IMG/VR virus record: IMGVR_UViG_3300030114_000018
Span: 1-49,441 of that record
Reading direction: 5' to 3' (one strand)
DNA from: a virus
DNA length: 49,441 nucleotides
Positions 32,852-41,152 of this stretch are shown here, piece by piece (the first letter of the stretch is position 1; each line of letters opens with the position of its first letter). A program made the translations under genes and the position numbers. The notes beneath the pieces are model-generated. The model was not told the DNA's origin and did not search any database. It worked only from the letters and a program-made list of their open reading frames with translations.

Positions 32852-33209
32852 AATCCACACACCTTTCTATATCCATTTTATAGTCCCAAAATTCACACGT
32901 CAACTCCCAATTTTAACACAATGGCTATAAAATAGTCCCAAAATCTACACTATGAGTCCTATTTTACTCACATCTGCACCATTCAACCTTAGTGATATCA
33001 ATGCCTAGATTTCCCTTAAATATAGTAATAGTAATTATAATATAAGTATATATAATACTACTATATACTTTTAATAAAGATTTAGGCATTGATATCACTA
33101 GACTGAAAGAATATAGACGTGAAGGAATTGGGAGTTTAAATAGCTATTGTGCGAGTTTTGGGATTCAATGTGTTAAAAATGGGAGTCAATATAATCCCAA
33201 AATTCACAC
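32846..33209. other. Iteron-type plasmid origin of replication
   Basis: Seven copies of a 15-base iteron, consensus TCCCAAAATTCACAC, are visible: plus orientation at 32846, 32884, 32905, 32936 and 33195; minus orientation at 33149-33163 and 33170-33184. In the middle an 18-bp perfect inverted repeat (TAGTGATATCAATGCCTA, 32990-33007 and 33083-33100) brackets about 75 bases that are nearly pure A+T, a good candidate for the melting region. The Rep gene begins at the first iteron. This is the standard layout of Rep_3 plasmid origins and shows that the element can replicate as a plasmid. Confidence 0.85.
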
Positions 33210-33357
33210 ATAAATTTTACCCCACTTATCAGTCCAATACAGACTTCCAATTTAAAGACAACAACTAACTCGACATTAATCCTATCTCTAGTCCTGCGAC
33301 CTGTCTGCTATAACATATTACTTTCTAATACGACAATAAGTTGGTTATGTTGAGTTG

Positions 33358-34080
33358 TTACTTCTTGAAGTTGAATATTTTGCTAATAAATGATTTATCC
33401 CTTTCTACTGCAAGTTCTTTTTTAAGATTATCTATTTCTTCTTGTTTTTTGTCAATTTTATTCCTCATAACAGTAGTTTCTTTTGAATATAATCTTTCTA
33501 GTTCTTTATCTTTGGCTTGATTACTTTGCTCTAAAGATTGCATCTTATCTGTTAATAATTCTATGTTACTTAACATGATATCTTTAGTCTGATTCATTGC
33601 ATCTAAGGATACTTGTGCTATTTTCTTAGCTTCTTCTTTAAATGACTCAGATATATTATTAGTTATAGTACTAATAACTCTATTCTCTAACTTATCCATT
33701 CTTTTTGTGATTTCAATAGTTACATTTTTTGATATTACCTGTGAATCTATCTTATTCAAATCTTCTTTTATTGCTCCAGTTTCTTTATTTATTAATCCAT
33801 GTGAATTATTTTTAAAATAATCAACAACATCATTATAAGACATTCCATTATCTATCAAATCTTGTGCTATTTCTATTTTTTCATAATCTACCTGTGAAAT
33901 TTCATTAGTGTTTTCAAAGAAATTGTTACTTTCACTTGATTTGTTCAATTTAAATATTAAATGATTAACTTTTAAACTGCTTATATTTAATTTTTTAGCT
34001 ACTTGTTCAATAGTATAATACATTGGTTGTTCTGTGTTTATTTCTTGAAAGTTTGTATCTATAATTGTATGGTCATCCAT
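33358..34080 (-). CDS. tubY: TubY-like partition regulator
   Basis: A 240-residue protein with an N-terminal MerR-like helix-turn-helix (YYTIEQVAKKLNISSLKVNH), a linker, a long coiled coil (about 115-225) and a short basic amphipathic end (SFISKIFNFKK). This is the architecture described for TubY, the fourth component of the TubZRS partition system of C. botulinum phage c-st, which modulates TubZ filaments and binds membranes through its C-terminal helix. The gene is divergent from tubR with the centromere-like repeats between. A Noc- or DUF3967-like DNA-membrane tether is the alternative reading of the same architecture. Confidence 0.75.
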   Translation of the reverse strand: MDDHTIIDTNFQEINTEQPMYYTIEQVAKKLNISSLKVNHLIFKLNKSSESNNFFENTNEISQVDYEKIEIAQDLIDNGMSYNDVVDYFKNNSHGLINKETGAIKEDLNKIDSQVISKNVTIEITKRMDKLENRVISTITNNISESFKEEAKKIAQVSLDAMNQTKDIMLSNIELLTDKMQSLEQSNQAKDKELERLYSKETTVMRNKIDKKQEEIDNLKKELAVERDKSFISKIFNFKK

Positions 34081-34309
34081 AGAATGTAATACCTCCCTTT
34101 ACTTTATTATACAAATTATAACATAAAATTAAGACAATGCAAATATAATATTAAAATAATACTATATCTATACTAATTTAATATTATAATAACATTTATT
34201 TAACATTTAAATCATATTAACTTAGTATTAAAATAATATTATAATCATATTATAATAACATAAAGATAATGTATAGATGGTGTTGAGTTAATATTATTAA
34301 TACGTTATC
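34081..34309. repeat. tubS-like centromere repeats
   Basis: An almost pure A+T space between tubY and tubR holds repeated elements: (A) TATTAAAATAATA at 34149 and 34226, and (B) ATATTATAATAACAT at 34181 and 34247, arranged A-B-A-B, plus further TTATTATAA variants. Next to the tubRZ promoter an imperfect inverted repeat GGTGTTGAG/CTTGACACC (34279-34317) covers the -35 box. TubR-type proteins bind such repeats to form the partition complex and repress tubRZ. Confidence 0.7.
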
Positions 34310-34338
34310 TTGACACCAATTTAAAATAGTGATATATT
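34310..34338 (+). promoter_or_regulatory. tubRZ promoter
   Basis: TTGACA (34310-34315) and TATATT (34333-34338) with a 17-base spacer precede tubR. The -35 box lies inside an inverted repeat, fitting autoregulation by TubR. Confidence 0.75.
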
Positions 34339-34365
34339 GGTAATAGTTTATAAGGAGGGATACAA

Positions 34366-34674
34366 GTGAATTTAACTAAAAATGATTATTTCATAATGGA
34401 TACACTATATGATAAAGGGTGTTTCTCTATAATATGTTCATTTACGTTACAAAAGATGGCTGATACAACAGGTTTATCTATATATAAAATAAGAGACTCG
34501 ATGAGAATGTTTATAAACCTTGAATTAGTAAATGAAGGTGCTAGAGACGTAAGAGCAAAGACATATTTTTTATCAGATAAAGGAATACAAATAGTGGAAG
34601 AAAATAAGATGGTAACTAAAGAACTTAAAAATAGATATTTAAAAATGCAAAAAGAGAAAGGGGATAATAAATAA
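34366..34674 (+). CDS. tubR: TubR, centromere-binding winged-helix adaptor
   Basis: A 102-residue winged helix (DYFIMDTLYDKGCFSIICSF, then MADTTGLSIYKIRDSMRMF, then LVNEGARDVRAKTYFLSDKG as the wing). It starts at a GTG with AAGGAGGG upstream. Its stop overlaps the tubZ start (TAATG), so the two proteins are made together. In type III partition, TubR dimers coat tubS and connect plasmid DNA to TubZ filaments. Position, size and fold all agree; sequence alone would only say winged helix. Confidence 0.85.
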   Translation: MNLTKNDYFIMDTLYDKGCFSIICSFTLQKMADTTGLSIYKIRDSMRMFINLELVNEGARDVRAKTYFLSDKGIQIVEENKMVTKELKNRYLKMQKEKGDNK

Positions 34675-35762
34675 TGCTAAAGGATGACTTTTGTTCAGTA
34701 GGAATAGGGCAAGGGGGATGCAAACTTGCTCATGAATTTTATAAAAGCAAATATAGAGGATTTTTTATAAATACTAGTTATGACGATTTATCACAACTAA
34801 AAATAAGCAACAATGATTTTGTCTATCAACCTCCAGGATCAAAAGGATGTGCAAAACAAAGAAAAACAGCACAACAATACGCTAAAGATTATTATGAAAT
34901 AATGATAAAAAAACTATTAGATGCACATACTACGTGTCGAATATACATTGTTCACTATACTCTAGGTGGTGGTACAGGTGGTGGATTAACTAATATGTTT
35001 ATGGCATTATTAAGAAAAAAATTAGTTGAACTAAATAGAAAAGATATTGTTTTAATTGCTGTAGTAGCAAAACCTAAAAAACATGAATCATGGCAAATAC
35101 AAAATAATGCACAAGAAAGTTTAGATGAATTAATTTCAATGTCGGAAAAAGGTATTATAAATCAATATTACGTAATTAATAATGATTCCAGAGATAATTT
35201 GGAAGACATTAATGAAGAGCATTTTCTATTATTTGATAGATGGATAGAAGGTGAACAAGCTAATAATCAAAGTAATGCAGATGAATCAGAAAGAATGGAT
35301 TTATTTAAATATAAAGGTCAAGCTATGATGTTTGAATTTGATGGTAATGATGAAAATAAATTTAAAGATAATATGAAAAAAGCTTATGAAAATTCTATAT
35401 ACTGTCAACCTATAAAAAATCCTACTGCAATGGGATTGGCACTTAATAATGGAATAAAGGAAGAAATTGCAATTCCTATTATAGAAGATGTTGTAGGAGC
35501 ATTTCCTAATGACCATGTGACTCCAACTCAAGTAAGCAATATGGTAATGATAGCTGGATTAGAAAAGAATGAACGTATAAAAAATGATATAGTCAAGATA
35601 GCAAATGAAAAAGCTAAAAAAATTAATCAAAAAGACGAAACAAAAGAAGAAGAAGTTAGTATGTCAGACATAAATACTAAAACTACTACTTCAAAAAATA
35701 CAAATATAGATGATGATATGGACACGATGAGTATAAAAGATATTTGGGATATGTTTAAATAA
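34674..35762 (+). CDS. tubZ: TubZ, tubulin/FtsZ-like partition GTPase
   Basis: A 362-residue cytomotive GTPase. The first loop reads SVGIGQGGCKL, the tubulin signature is TLGGGTGGGLTNM at about residue 97, and QPPGSKGCAKQRKTAQQY holds the family's loop 3. The T7 catalytic-loop equivalent lies near NNDSRDNL/NEEHFLLFD. The C-terminus is long, acidic and ends in WDMFK, a likely TubR or partner contact. TubZ filaments treadmill and pull plasmid copies to cell poles. Together with tubR, tubS and tubY, this is a complete type III partition locus, known mainly from large Bacillus plasmids and clostridial plasmid-prophages. Confidence 0.95.
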   Translation: MLKDDFCSVGIGQGGCKLAHEFYKSKYRGFFINTSYDDLSQLKISNNDFVYQPPGSKGCAKQRKTAQQYAKDYYEIMIKKLLDAHTTCRIYIVHYTLGGGTGGGLTNMFMALLRKKLVELNRKDIVLIAVVAKPKKHESWQIQNNAQESLDELISMSEKGIINQYYVINNDSRDNLEDINEEHFLLFDRWIEGEQANNQSNADESERMDLFKYKGQAMMFEFDGNDENKFKDNMKKAYENSIYCQPIKNPTAMGLALNNGIKEEIAIPIIEDVVGAFPNDHVTPTQVSNMVMIAGLEKNERIKNDIVKIANEKAKKINQKDETKEEEVSMSDINTKTTTSKNTNIDDDMDTMSIKDIWDMFK

Positions 35763-35778
35763 ATAGAATTAAAGACAA

Positions 35779-35818
35779 GCACCTACTCAACCAATAAATA
35801 GAGTAGGTGCTATTTTTC
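35779..35818 (+). terminator. Intrinsic terminator of tubRZ
   Basis: A perfect 10-bp stem GCACCTACTC/GAGTAGGTGC with a 12-base loop is followed by TATTTTTCT. Confidence 0.95.
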
Positions 35819-35973
35819 TACCATTTTTAAGCAAAAATTCATTAAAAACTACTAAAAATTATGTAAAATTTAATATTTTTGCTTAATTTTCACTTATTTT
35901 TATAAAAATTGGTATCATTTAAACGTATAGCACATAGTATAGATTATAAGATAATTTAAAAGGAGATATATAA

Positions 35974-36147
35974 ATGCAACAAGTTTTAATAATAGCCGGA
36001 ATATTTCTTACTTCAAACTTAATAGCATTAACTGTTCATTTTATTAAAGGAAATAGTAATGAAGATAAGATTGAAATTATGAGTGTTAGATCAGAATTAC
36101 GAAAAATAGATAAGCTTAATAAGGCACAAAAGGATTCAATGTTATAA
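35974..36147 (+). CDS. Small single-pass membrane protein, 57 residues
   Basis: A short gene with a good AAAGGAGATATA site. The N-terminal 25 residues (MQQVLIIAGIFLTSNLIALT) form one membrane helix, followed by a charged helical tail (EIMSVRSELRKIDKLNK). No family is recognised. It lies between tubZ and the FtsK-like ATPase gene and may be a membrane partner of either. Confidence 0.6.
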   Translation: MQQVLIIAGIFLTSNLIALTVHFIKGNSNEDKIEIMSVRSELRKIDKLNKAQKDSML

Positions 36148-36218
36148 AAATAATAGTAACACATTAATAATATATCTCATAGTATAAACTAAAGCAACAA
36201 CAAAAAAGGAGAGTAGAG

Positions 36219-37634
36219 ATGTTATTAGAAGATGAGATTAAACAGGTATGCAAACAAATAGCAAAGAATGAGACTGTTAAAGAATATAAAAAAGGCACAC
36301 TCATTAATAAATTTAAACGAGATTGGATAAGAATAATGGCTTTAAGTAAATTATACAACTCATTTTCAAATACTTATTCATTGAATAAGATTGAATTTTT
36401 AGATTATGGATTTAAAGCAAATATATATATAGTTCCTCCTTTAACATTTGATAAATTAGATTCAAATAGAGAAATGATAGAAGAGAATTTAGGATGTATA
36501 ATAGTATTCAATCATTCAAAAGCTAGTAAATGGATACAAGTTAAGTTTATATTTAATCAAAATGATGAAAAGAAATTTGAAATAATTAAAGAAAAAAGCC
36601 CATATAAGATATTTTTATGTAATGATTATAGTGGAAATGCTATATTTGCAGATTTAAGAAAATGTCCTCATATTTTAGTAACTGGAACTACTAGAAGTGG
36701 AAAGTCTAAAGGTGCTGATTGTACTTTAACTAATTTAATAGTTAATTGTAGTCCTAAAGATTTGCAATTATACTTGTGTCAGGTAGCTAAAAATGATCTA
36801 TGTCTTTATGAAGATTGTATTCATACTAGAGCATTTGCAGATAATTTAGAAAAAACTGCAACAGTGTTAAAATATATAAATGAAGTTATTTTACCTGATA
36901 GAATTGAAAAATTAAAACCTTATAGAAAAAAAGCAATAGTAGATAATATTCACGAATATAACGAGTTAAATAAAATCTTTACTCCTGAACCAGTGATATT
37001 AATTGTTTTTGATGAAATGATGTCACTTTTTCAAACGAAAGGTAATAGTAAAGAGGAAAAGAAGATTAAAGAAGAAATAAGTGGATATATTGAGTCAATT
37101 GCACAATACGGGGCTTCTCTTTCAGTTTTTCTCTATAGTAGTGTTCAACGTCCTACAGTTGACAACATTCCACCATTTATTAAAGCAATGTCAAATGTAG
37201 TTATATCATATAAACAAGGTAATCAAAAGTCTAGTGAAATTGCCACAGATGATAGTAAAAGAGCGTTAGATTTAAAACAAAGAGAAATAGTTTATCATTT
37301 AGATTCTTGGGAATATGGTTTAGTTCCAAAGGTTGATAATAAAAAGATATATGAATATATAAAACCCTTTATTAAGCCTAATCACAGAACCTTATTCGAT
37401 GACCTAGAAAAACTATCACATAGAAATGGTGTAAAAAAGAATAAAGAAAGCCTAGTAGAAGTAGGATCACATATACAAACTGAAAAAGAAATATTGCAAG
37501 AGAATACATCTAAAATATCCAACTATATACCTTATGAAAATCCAACAGGTATGATTGTTATTAAAGACGAAACTAAATTATCGTCTAAGACTGATAAACT
37601 AATTAATAAAGGAAAGGAGAAAATATCATGCTAA
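36219..37634 (+). CDS. FtsK/SpoIIIE-like DNA translocase ATPase
   Basis: A 471-residue ATPase. After a basic N-terminal region without obvious membrane helices comes CPHILVTGTTRSGKSKGAD (Walker A GTTRSGKS, about 155). VILIVFDEMMSLF (Walker B, about 265) follows, and SVFLYSSVQRPTVDNIPPFIK (part) carries the family's motif before the C-terminal strand NVVISYKQGN. This pattern is that of the FtsK/HerA translocases found in plasmids and integrative elements, where they couple DNA to transfer or relaxation steps. It overlaps the next gene by seven bases. A role in plasmid transfer, replication or segregation is possible; packaging is unlikely because a terminase is present. Confidence 0.85.
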   Translation: MLLEDEIKQVCKQIAKNETVKEYKKGTLINKFKRDWIRIMALSKLYNSFSNTYSLNKIEFLDYGFKANIYIVPPLTFDKLDSNREMIEENLGCIIVFNHSKASKWIQVKFIFNQNDEKKFEIIKEKSPYKIFLCNDYSGNAIFADLRKCPHILVTGTTRSGKSKGADCTLTNLIVNCSPKDLQLYLCQVAKNDLCLYEDCIHTRAFADNLEKTATVLKYINEVILPDRIEKLKPYRKKAIVDNIHEYNELNKIFTPEPVILIVFDEMMSLFQTKGNSKEEKKIKEEISGYIESIAQYGASLSVFLYSSVQRPTVDNIPPFIKAMSNVVISYKQGNQKSSEIATDDSKRALDLKQREIVYHLDSWEYGLVPKVDNKKIYEYIKPFIKPNHRTLFDDLEKLSHRNGVKKNKESLVEVGSHIQTEKEILQENTSKISNYIPYENPTGMIVIKDETKLSSKTDKLINKGKEKISC

Positions 37635-38224
37635 CCCAAAGAGATAGAGAAATAATAAGCTTTATAGATAATATAGGATGGGCTACTATAAACAATATAT
37701 CAGATATGTTCTTTTCACAAAACAAATTTTCATACGATTTAGCTAGAAAAAGACTTAAAAAGATAAAAGAAATTGGCGATTATATCAAATGTTTTGTTAA
37801 CTCAGAAACAACAGAAACCATATATGTACCCTATAATTCCAGTAAAAAGAAAGTGTCTATACATGATGTAATGGTATTAAATTACGTATGCAAATTAAAA
37901 TTATTAGGATGTAAAATTGAAAAAACTGAAATAGAACCTATGTTTAATAATATAAAACCTGATGCACTTGTACAATTTACTTTTAATGGTTATAGATTTT
38001 ATCAACTCATAGAAATGCAAATAAGACACAATTTGATTGATTTAGATAGATACAATAATCAAGGAGTAATAGAATCTATACTAAATCAAACTAATAACAC
38101 AATACCTAAACTAGTTATAATTCAGGATACCAAGATAAACTATGCAGATAATAATCCAACTCAATTAGATATTATTCAGATGGATACATCTATTGAGGAC
38201 ATAGCCAAAGTAATTATGGATTAA
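37628..38224 (+). CDS. Replication-relaxation-type protein
   Basis: A 198-residue protein whose start overlaps the FtsK-like gene. It opens with a winged helix (LTQRDREIISFIDNIGWATI, then ISDMFFSQNKFSYDLARKRL). A compact alpha/beta domain follows, with IKPDALVQFTFNGYRFYQLIEMQ (part), a PD-(D/E)XK-like arrangement (PDA...IEMQ). This layout matches the replication-relaxation family encoded beside FtsK-like ATPases in plasmids and Gram-positive elements. It probably acts at the replication or transfer origin with its neighbour. Catalytic activity is not certain. Confidence 0.75.
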   Translation: MLTQRDREIISFIDNIGWATINNISDMFFSQNKFSYDLARKRLKKIKEIGDYIKCFVNSETTETIYVPYNSSKKKVSIHDVMVLNYVCKLKLLGCKIEKTEIEPMFNNIKPDALVQFTFNGYRFYQLIEMQIRHNLIDLDRYNNQGVIESILNQTNNTIPKLVIIQDTKINYADNNPTQLDIIQMDTSIEDIAKVIMD

Positions 38225-38582
38225 AATTACTCCCTCCTAATAGGGAATTACATATCAAAAGATAAAGATTATTGAGATTTCAAAGGATAGATATATGTCA
38301 TAAGTCTAAAGGCTAATATTTAATTACTTGATTTATGACATGTGTTAGTGAGGTATTTATAATTATATAGTGGCTTATATACTAGGTATTGAGTCAAAGT
38401 GAAGTTTTGATACTTAGTCTTAGCTAGTATATAGTATATAAAGTTACTATATACTTATAGATACTGTCATTAATATATTGTTATAAATTATAGGTGATTA
38501 TAATATTAACTTTAATGAACTCATGAATAAATAATCTTATTTTTTTAAGATATGAATAAACTTACTGAAGGAGGTATTCTAT
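38225..38582. other. Non-coding stretch with a large inverted repeat
   Basis: No gene is seen in 358 bases. A long imperfect stem is present near 38370-38440: TATACTAG pairs with CTAGTATA, enclosing TATTGAGTCAAA-like and TTTTGATACTTAG arms. Further TATA-rich direct repeats (AGTATATAGTATATAAAGTTACTATATAC region) follow. It could be a site for the nearby relaxation protein, or a structured leader. Confidence 0.4.
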
Positions 38583-38861
38583 ATGGAATACATAATACAC
38601 TTTTTAATTAGAACAATACTAATACTGGTTCTTGCCAATATAGCATTAGCATTTGTCCCAAGAACAATAAGAAAAGCAATCGTAGGAACATTTAAACTTG
38701 CATATAAAGTCACTCGAATTGTAACAACTCAATCTATGAAGATTGTCAAGAAAGCTTATGCAAATAATAAAGAAATCGAACAACCAACAAAGAGAAAGTA
38801 TACCCGTAAAAAATCTACTAACTCTAAGGTTATCCAATTTCCAAAGTCAAATGTAAAATAA
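38583..38861 (+). CDS. Membrane protein with basic tail, 92 residues
   Basis: A strong AAGGAGGT site precedes the ATG. Residues 4-30 form one hydrophobic membrane helix (FLIRTILILVLANIALAFV). The rest is strongly basic and helical, ending in a KRKYTRKK-type patch that could bind nucleic acid or lipid. No family is recognised. With the neighbouring small membrane genes it may belong to a membrane-associated DNA transfer or anchoring unit. A hairpin (ACAAGGA with TCCTTGT, 38870-38901) follows the gene. Confidence 0.6.
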   Translation: MEYIIHFLIRTILILVLANIALAFVPRTIRKAIVGTFKLAYKVTRIVTTQSMKIVKKAYANNKEIEQPTKRKYTRKKSTNSKVIQFPKSNVK

Positions 38862-38962
38862 TTCTATATACAAGGATTTGACCACAACATCATTTCCTTG
38901 TATCCCTTATGATAATAGTATTGACAGAAATTTAGATAATATACATGATTGGAGAAATAAAT

Positions 38963-39136
38963 ATGAAAACAATTAGCTTTAATGAATTTATAAAAAATTA
39001 TAGAGAATATTATAATTATCATAGCAAGTGTTTTAATATAGGAACTGAAGAAGATATGGAAGAAGTAATTTATGATTTATATAGTATAGAGTCTTTTGAA
39101 ATAGATTATGAAAATAAAGTAATAGAATTGTATTAA
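38963..39136 (+). CDS. Small acidic protein, 57 residues
   Basis: The ATG at 38963 follows GGAGAAATAAAT; an upstream ATG in frame (38945) overlaps it and is less likely. The protein (MKTISFNEFIKNYREYYNYH and on) is rich in Glu, Tyr and Asn, and soluble. TTGACA at about 38921 may be part of a promoter, but the -10 box is weak. No function is recognised. Confidence 0.55.
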   Translation: MKTISFNEFIKNYREYYNYHSKCFNIGTEEDMEEVIYDLYSIESFEIDYENKVIELY

Positions 39137-39168
39137 TATTAAATAAGAATGAGGAGATGTATTATAAT

Positions 39169-39366
39169 ATGGAAATGATAAATGTAGGAACATTAGTTGC
39201 AATGGCTTCGATAGGTGTAGGTGCTTCAATTTTGGAAAAGGTATTAAGTGCAACTGGAAAAGTTACTGAAGCTTCTTATGTGGGTATTGTAGGTTTAAGT
39301 GGAATAGGTATTCCAGCAGTTTATAGTATAATAAAGTTAATCCAAGCAGTTGCTAAATTAGGATAG
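39169..39366 (+). CDS. Small two-helix membrane protein
   Basis: A 65-residue protein; the ATG at 39169 follows GAGGAG by twelve bases, while the ATG at 39157 touches it. Two membrane segments (VGTLVAMASIGVGASILEKV and VGIVGLSGIGIPAVYSIIKL) are separated by a short polar turn ATGKVTEAS. The layout is similar to SpoIIIAC/VirB2-type small membrane subunits, a weak resemblance only, or to a small holin. It ends in TAG and is followed by a similar small membrane gene. Confidence 0.55.
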   Translation: MEMINVGTLVAMASIGVGASILEKVLSATGKVTEASYVGIVGLSGIGIPAVYSIIKLIQAVAKLG

Positions 39367-39376
39367 GTGATAATAT

Positions 39377-39577
39377 ATGTTAGAAACTATTAAAGTTGCT
39401 ACAGCAGGACTTGTTATTTACAAAGGATTCAAAATTTTAGGTAAAAAAGATTATGCCGATATCATTGGTTTCTTAGTTATAATGTCAGTTGGGTTTTCTA
39501 TATTTATGAAAGTTGGTGGATGGTATAACAGTTTTATGAATAGTGGTTTTGTACATTTATTAGAAAAGATATTCTAG
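39377..39577 (+). CDS. Small membrane protein, 66 residues
   Basis: It begins ten bases after the previous gene (site TAGGTGATAATAT) and has hydrophobic segments at 5-21 and 28-45 (IIGFLVIMSVGFSIFMKVGG). The pairing with the preceding gene suggests two subunits of one membrane assembly, for example a SpoIIIAC/AD-like pair or a holin pair. Neither is proven. It ends in TAG. Confidence 0.55.
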   Translation: MLETIKVATAGLVIYKGFKILGKKDYADIIGFLVIMSVGFSIFMKVGGWYNSFMNSGFVHLLEKIF

Positions 39578-39589
39578 GAGGATAACCAT

Positions 39590-39736
39590 ATGAAAAAATC
39601 ATATAATAAAGTAGATTATGATGTACTTAATTGGATAGGTGAAGTTGAATATATCAATAGTTGGTGCTATGAATACCAATTACAAGGATTAAAAGATATG
39701 CTAAAGAGTTATAACATGATAGTAAGAATTAGATAA
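39590..39736 (+). CDS. Small protein, 48 residues
   Basis: A short gene with a strong AGGAGGATAACC site, directly after the two membrane genes. It encodes MKKSYNKVDYDVLNWIGEVE and 28 more residues, tyrosine-rich and soluble. The small hairpin 39748-39773 follows. No family is recognised. Confidence 0.55.
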   Translation: MKKSYNKVDYDVLNWIGEVEYINSWCYEYQLQGLKDMLKSYNMIVRIR

Positions 39737-39747
39737 TATTTTAATAC

Positions 39748-39773
39748 GACTAATGGTGTAATAATCATTAGTC
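39748..39773 (+). terminator. Hairpin terminator after the small-gene cluster
   Basis: A perfect 8-bp stem GACTAATG/CATTAGTC with a 10-base loop, followed by TTTACAT; a modest terminator. Confidence 0.5.
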
Positions 39774-39808
39774 TTTACATACCTATAAATTTAAAGGAGA
39801 AGTAAAAA

Positions 39809-40351
39809 ATGAAAACTATAAAGAGTAAAGATTTTTATTTAGGACTAATACCTATAGGAGATTACTGTAATTGGAAAAAAGTATTAGATAATATAGCTAT
39901 GACCACAATATTACATGATAAGGCTTATAGATGTCTGAGATACTTTGATGAACTTGAAGCTAAGAAATATATTTATGATGAACCTGTATTCTTTCCTAAT
40001 GAAGCTATCAAATTGGAAGATAATATAAAATTTAGAATTGCTATAACAGCACCTGTTTATTTTTCTAATAATGAAAAGAATGATAGGCTAATTGCTACTC
40101 CATGGAAGGACGAAGAAATGATTTATAAAGAAGCAAGTTGGTTTGGAGTAGATAAAATCATTAATGATCATTCAGACTATATATTAATTGTTAAATATGA
40201 GTATAGTAGATTAAGTGATCATTCTAAAGAGAATGATGAATTTATAAAAAGAGTTGTAGATATATGTGATAAAGGTAATAAACCATATAAAATTATAACT
40301 GATAATGAACATTTAAGGTATGAAGATTGCTATAAATGTTTCTTGGGATAA
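39809..40351 (+). CDS. Unknown soluble protein, 180 residues
   Basis: The ATG follows AAAGGAGAAGTAAAAA. The protein has mixed alpha/beta character with many charged residues (LRYFDELEAKKYIYDEPVFF, then PWKDEEMIYKEASWFGVDKI, part). Cys and His are scattered without a metal motif. It is flanked by hairpin terminators on both sides, so it forms its own unit. No homology is recognised. Confidence 0.55.
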   Translation: MKTIKSKDFYLGLIPIGDYCNWKKVLDNIAMTTILHDKAYRCLRYFDELEAKKYIYDEPVFFPNEAIKLEDNIKFRIAITAPVYFSNNEKNDRLIATPWKDEEMIYKEASWFGVDKIINDHSDYILIVKYEYSRLSDHSKENDEFIKRVVDICDKGNKPYKIITDNEHLRYEDCYKCFLG

Positions 40352-40379
40352 AGATTAATATTAAAATAGAATGGATTTA

Positions 40380-40406
40380 AAGAGTCAGAAATGGCTCTTA
40401 TTTTTT
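40380..40406 (+). terminator. Intrinsic terminator
   Basis: A GAGTCA/TGGCTC stem (one wobble) with a GAAA loop is followed by TTATTTTTTA. Confidence 0.8.
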
Positions 40407-40569
40407 ACGTTTAAAATGAATAAATACATATAGAACCGGTAATACTATTAGTAATATGAATAAGTATCTTATTAATATAACAGTAATATATATACTAAAA
40501 GATACAGAGCAAGGACGTACAGTTAGGATAGTCTAAACATAGAAAAATTCAGAAAAAATTTTTTGAATA

Positions 40570-40616
40570 GGAAGTGGTTTGGAGTGGCTGGACTTCCGAC
40601 CACAATTTTTGAGGAG
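40570..40616 (+). promoter_or_regulatory. Hairpin in the leader of the YdjM-like gene
   Basis: GTGGTTTGGAGT pairs with ACTTCCGACCAC (two wobbles, one mismatch) around a 6-base loop, then AATTTTTG, then the GAGGAG ribosome site. It has the form of an attenuator or terminator placed just before the gene. Confidence 0.45.
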
Positions 40617-40627
40617 CGTGATATTTT

Positions 40628-41035
40628 GTGACAAAGAAAACACATTTGGCAATTGGTACTTTGGTAAGTTTACCCATTATAGGAAGTACTACTGGAATTG
40701 TTGGTATATTTGGTATACTAGGTGCGATTGCTCCAGATTTAGATATAGTATTAGGAATGAGATTTCATAGAACTTTTACACATGGATTATTCTTCTTAAT
40801 GTTTAGTAGTTTAGGTATTAGTGTTATTAGTAAATCAATAGCTTTAATATGGTTTGTTTCTTATGCAAGCCATTTATTTTTAGATAGTATGACCAAAAGT
40901 GGAGTACCATTATTTTATCCTATTGGTGGGAGATATGGTCTAAGGTGGTTCACTACTGGATTGATATTTGATAAATTGATTGGCTTAGGTGGATTATTTT
41001 TTATAGGTGTTTATATTTGTAGTTTATTTATATAG
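40628..41035 (+). CDS. YdjM-like membrane-bound metal-dependent hydrolase
   Basis: A 135-residue protein starting at GTG after GAGGAG. Family features are THLAIGTL (His), GAIAPDLDIV (PDxD), FHRTFTHGLFF (HRxxTH) and SHLFLDSMTKSGVPLFYP (HxxxD with GxxLFYP), interleaved with four hydrophobic helices. This is the DUF457/YdjM pattern of inner-membrane proteins linked to the SOS response in E. coli. The true substrate is unknown. Phage copies may act on membrane lipids or in entry exclusion. It ends in TAG and has a terminator downstream. Confidence 0.85.
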   Translation: MTKKTHLAIGTLVSLPIIGSTTGIVGIFGILGAIAPDLDIVLGMRFHRTFTHGLFFLMFSSLGISVISKSIALIWFVSYASHLFLDSMTKSGVPLFYPIGGRYGLRWFTTGLIFDKLIGLGGLFFIGVYICSLFI

Positions 41036-41119
41036 GGTAGGGTAGTATATATAGGTACTTAGATTCTAGATTTTAAAATATGCCCCTCCCTATATAAACA
41101 TTGGAATAATTGATTTAAG

Positions 41120-41152
41120 AGATTGCTTTAGAAATAGAGCAGTCTATTTTTT
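41120..41152 (+). terminator. Intrinsic terminator after the YdjM-like gene
   Basis: AGATTGCT/AGCAGTCT (8 bp, one wobble) with a 10-base loop, then ATTTTTTA. Confidence 0.85.

Noticed and set aside
34081-34309. CRISPR-like repeats between tubY and tubR
   Set aside because: Repeats are short, AT-only and variable, and the place fits a tubS centromere.
36219-37634. FtsK-like ATPase as a second packaging motor
   Set aside because: A complete terminase is present and the neighbours are plasmid-type genes; the motifs are those of FtsK/HerA translocases.
40579-40770. Plus-strand frame of 63 codons overlapping the YdjM-like start
   Set aside because: It lies in another frame of a clearly recognised gene and has unlike codon use.
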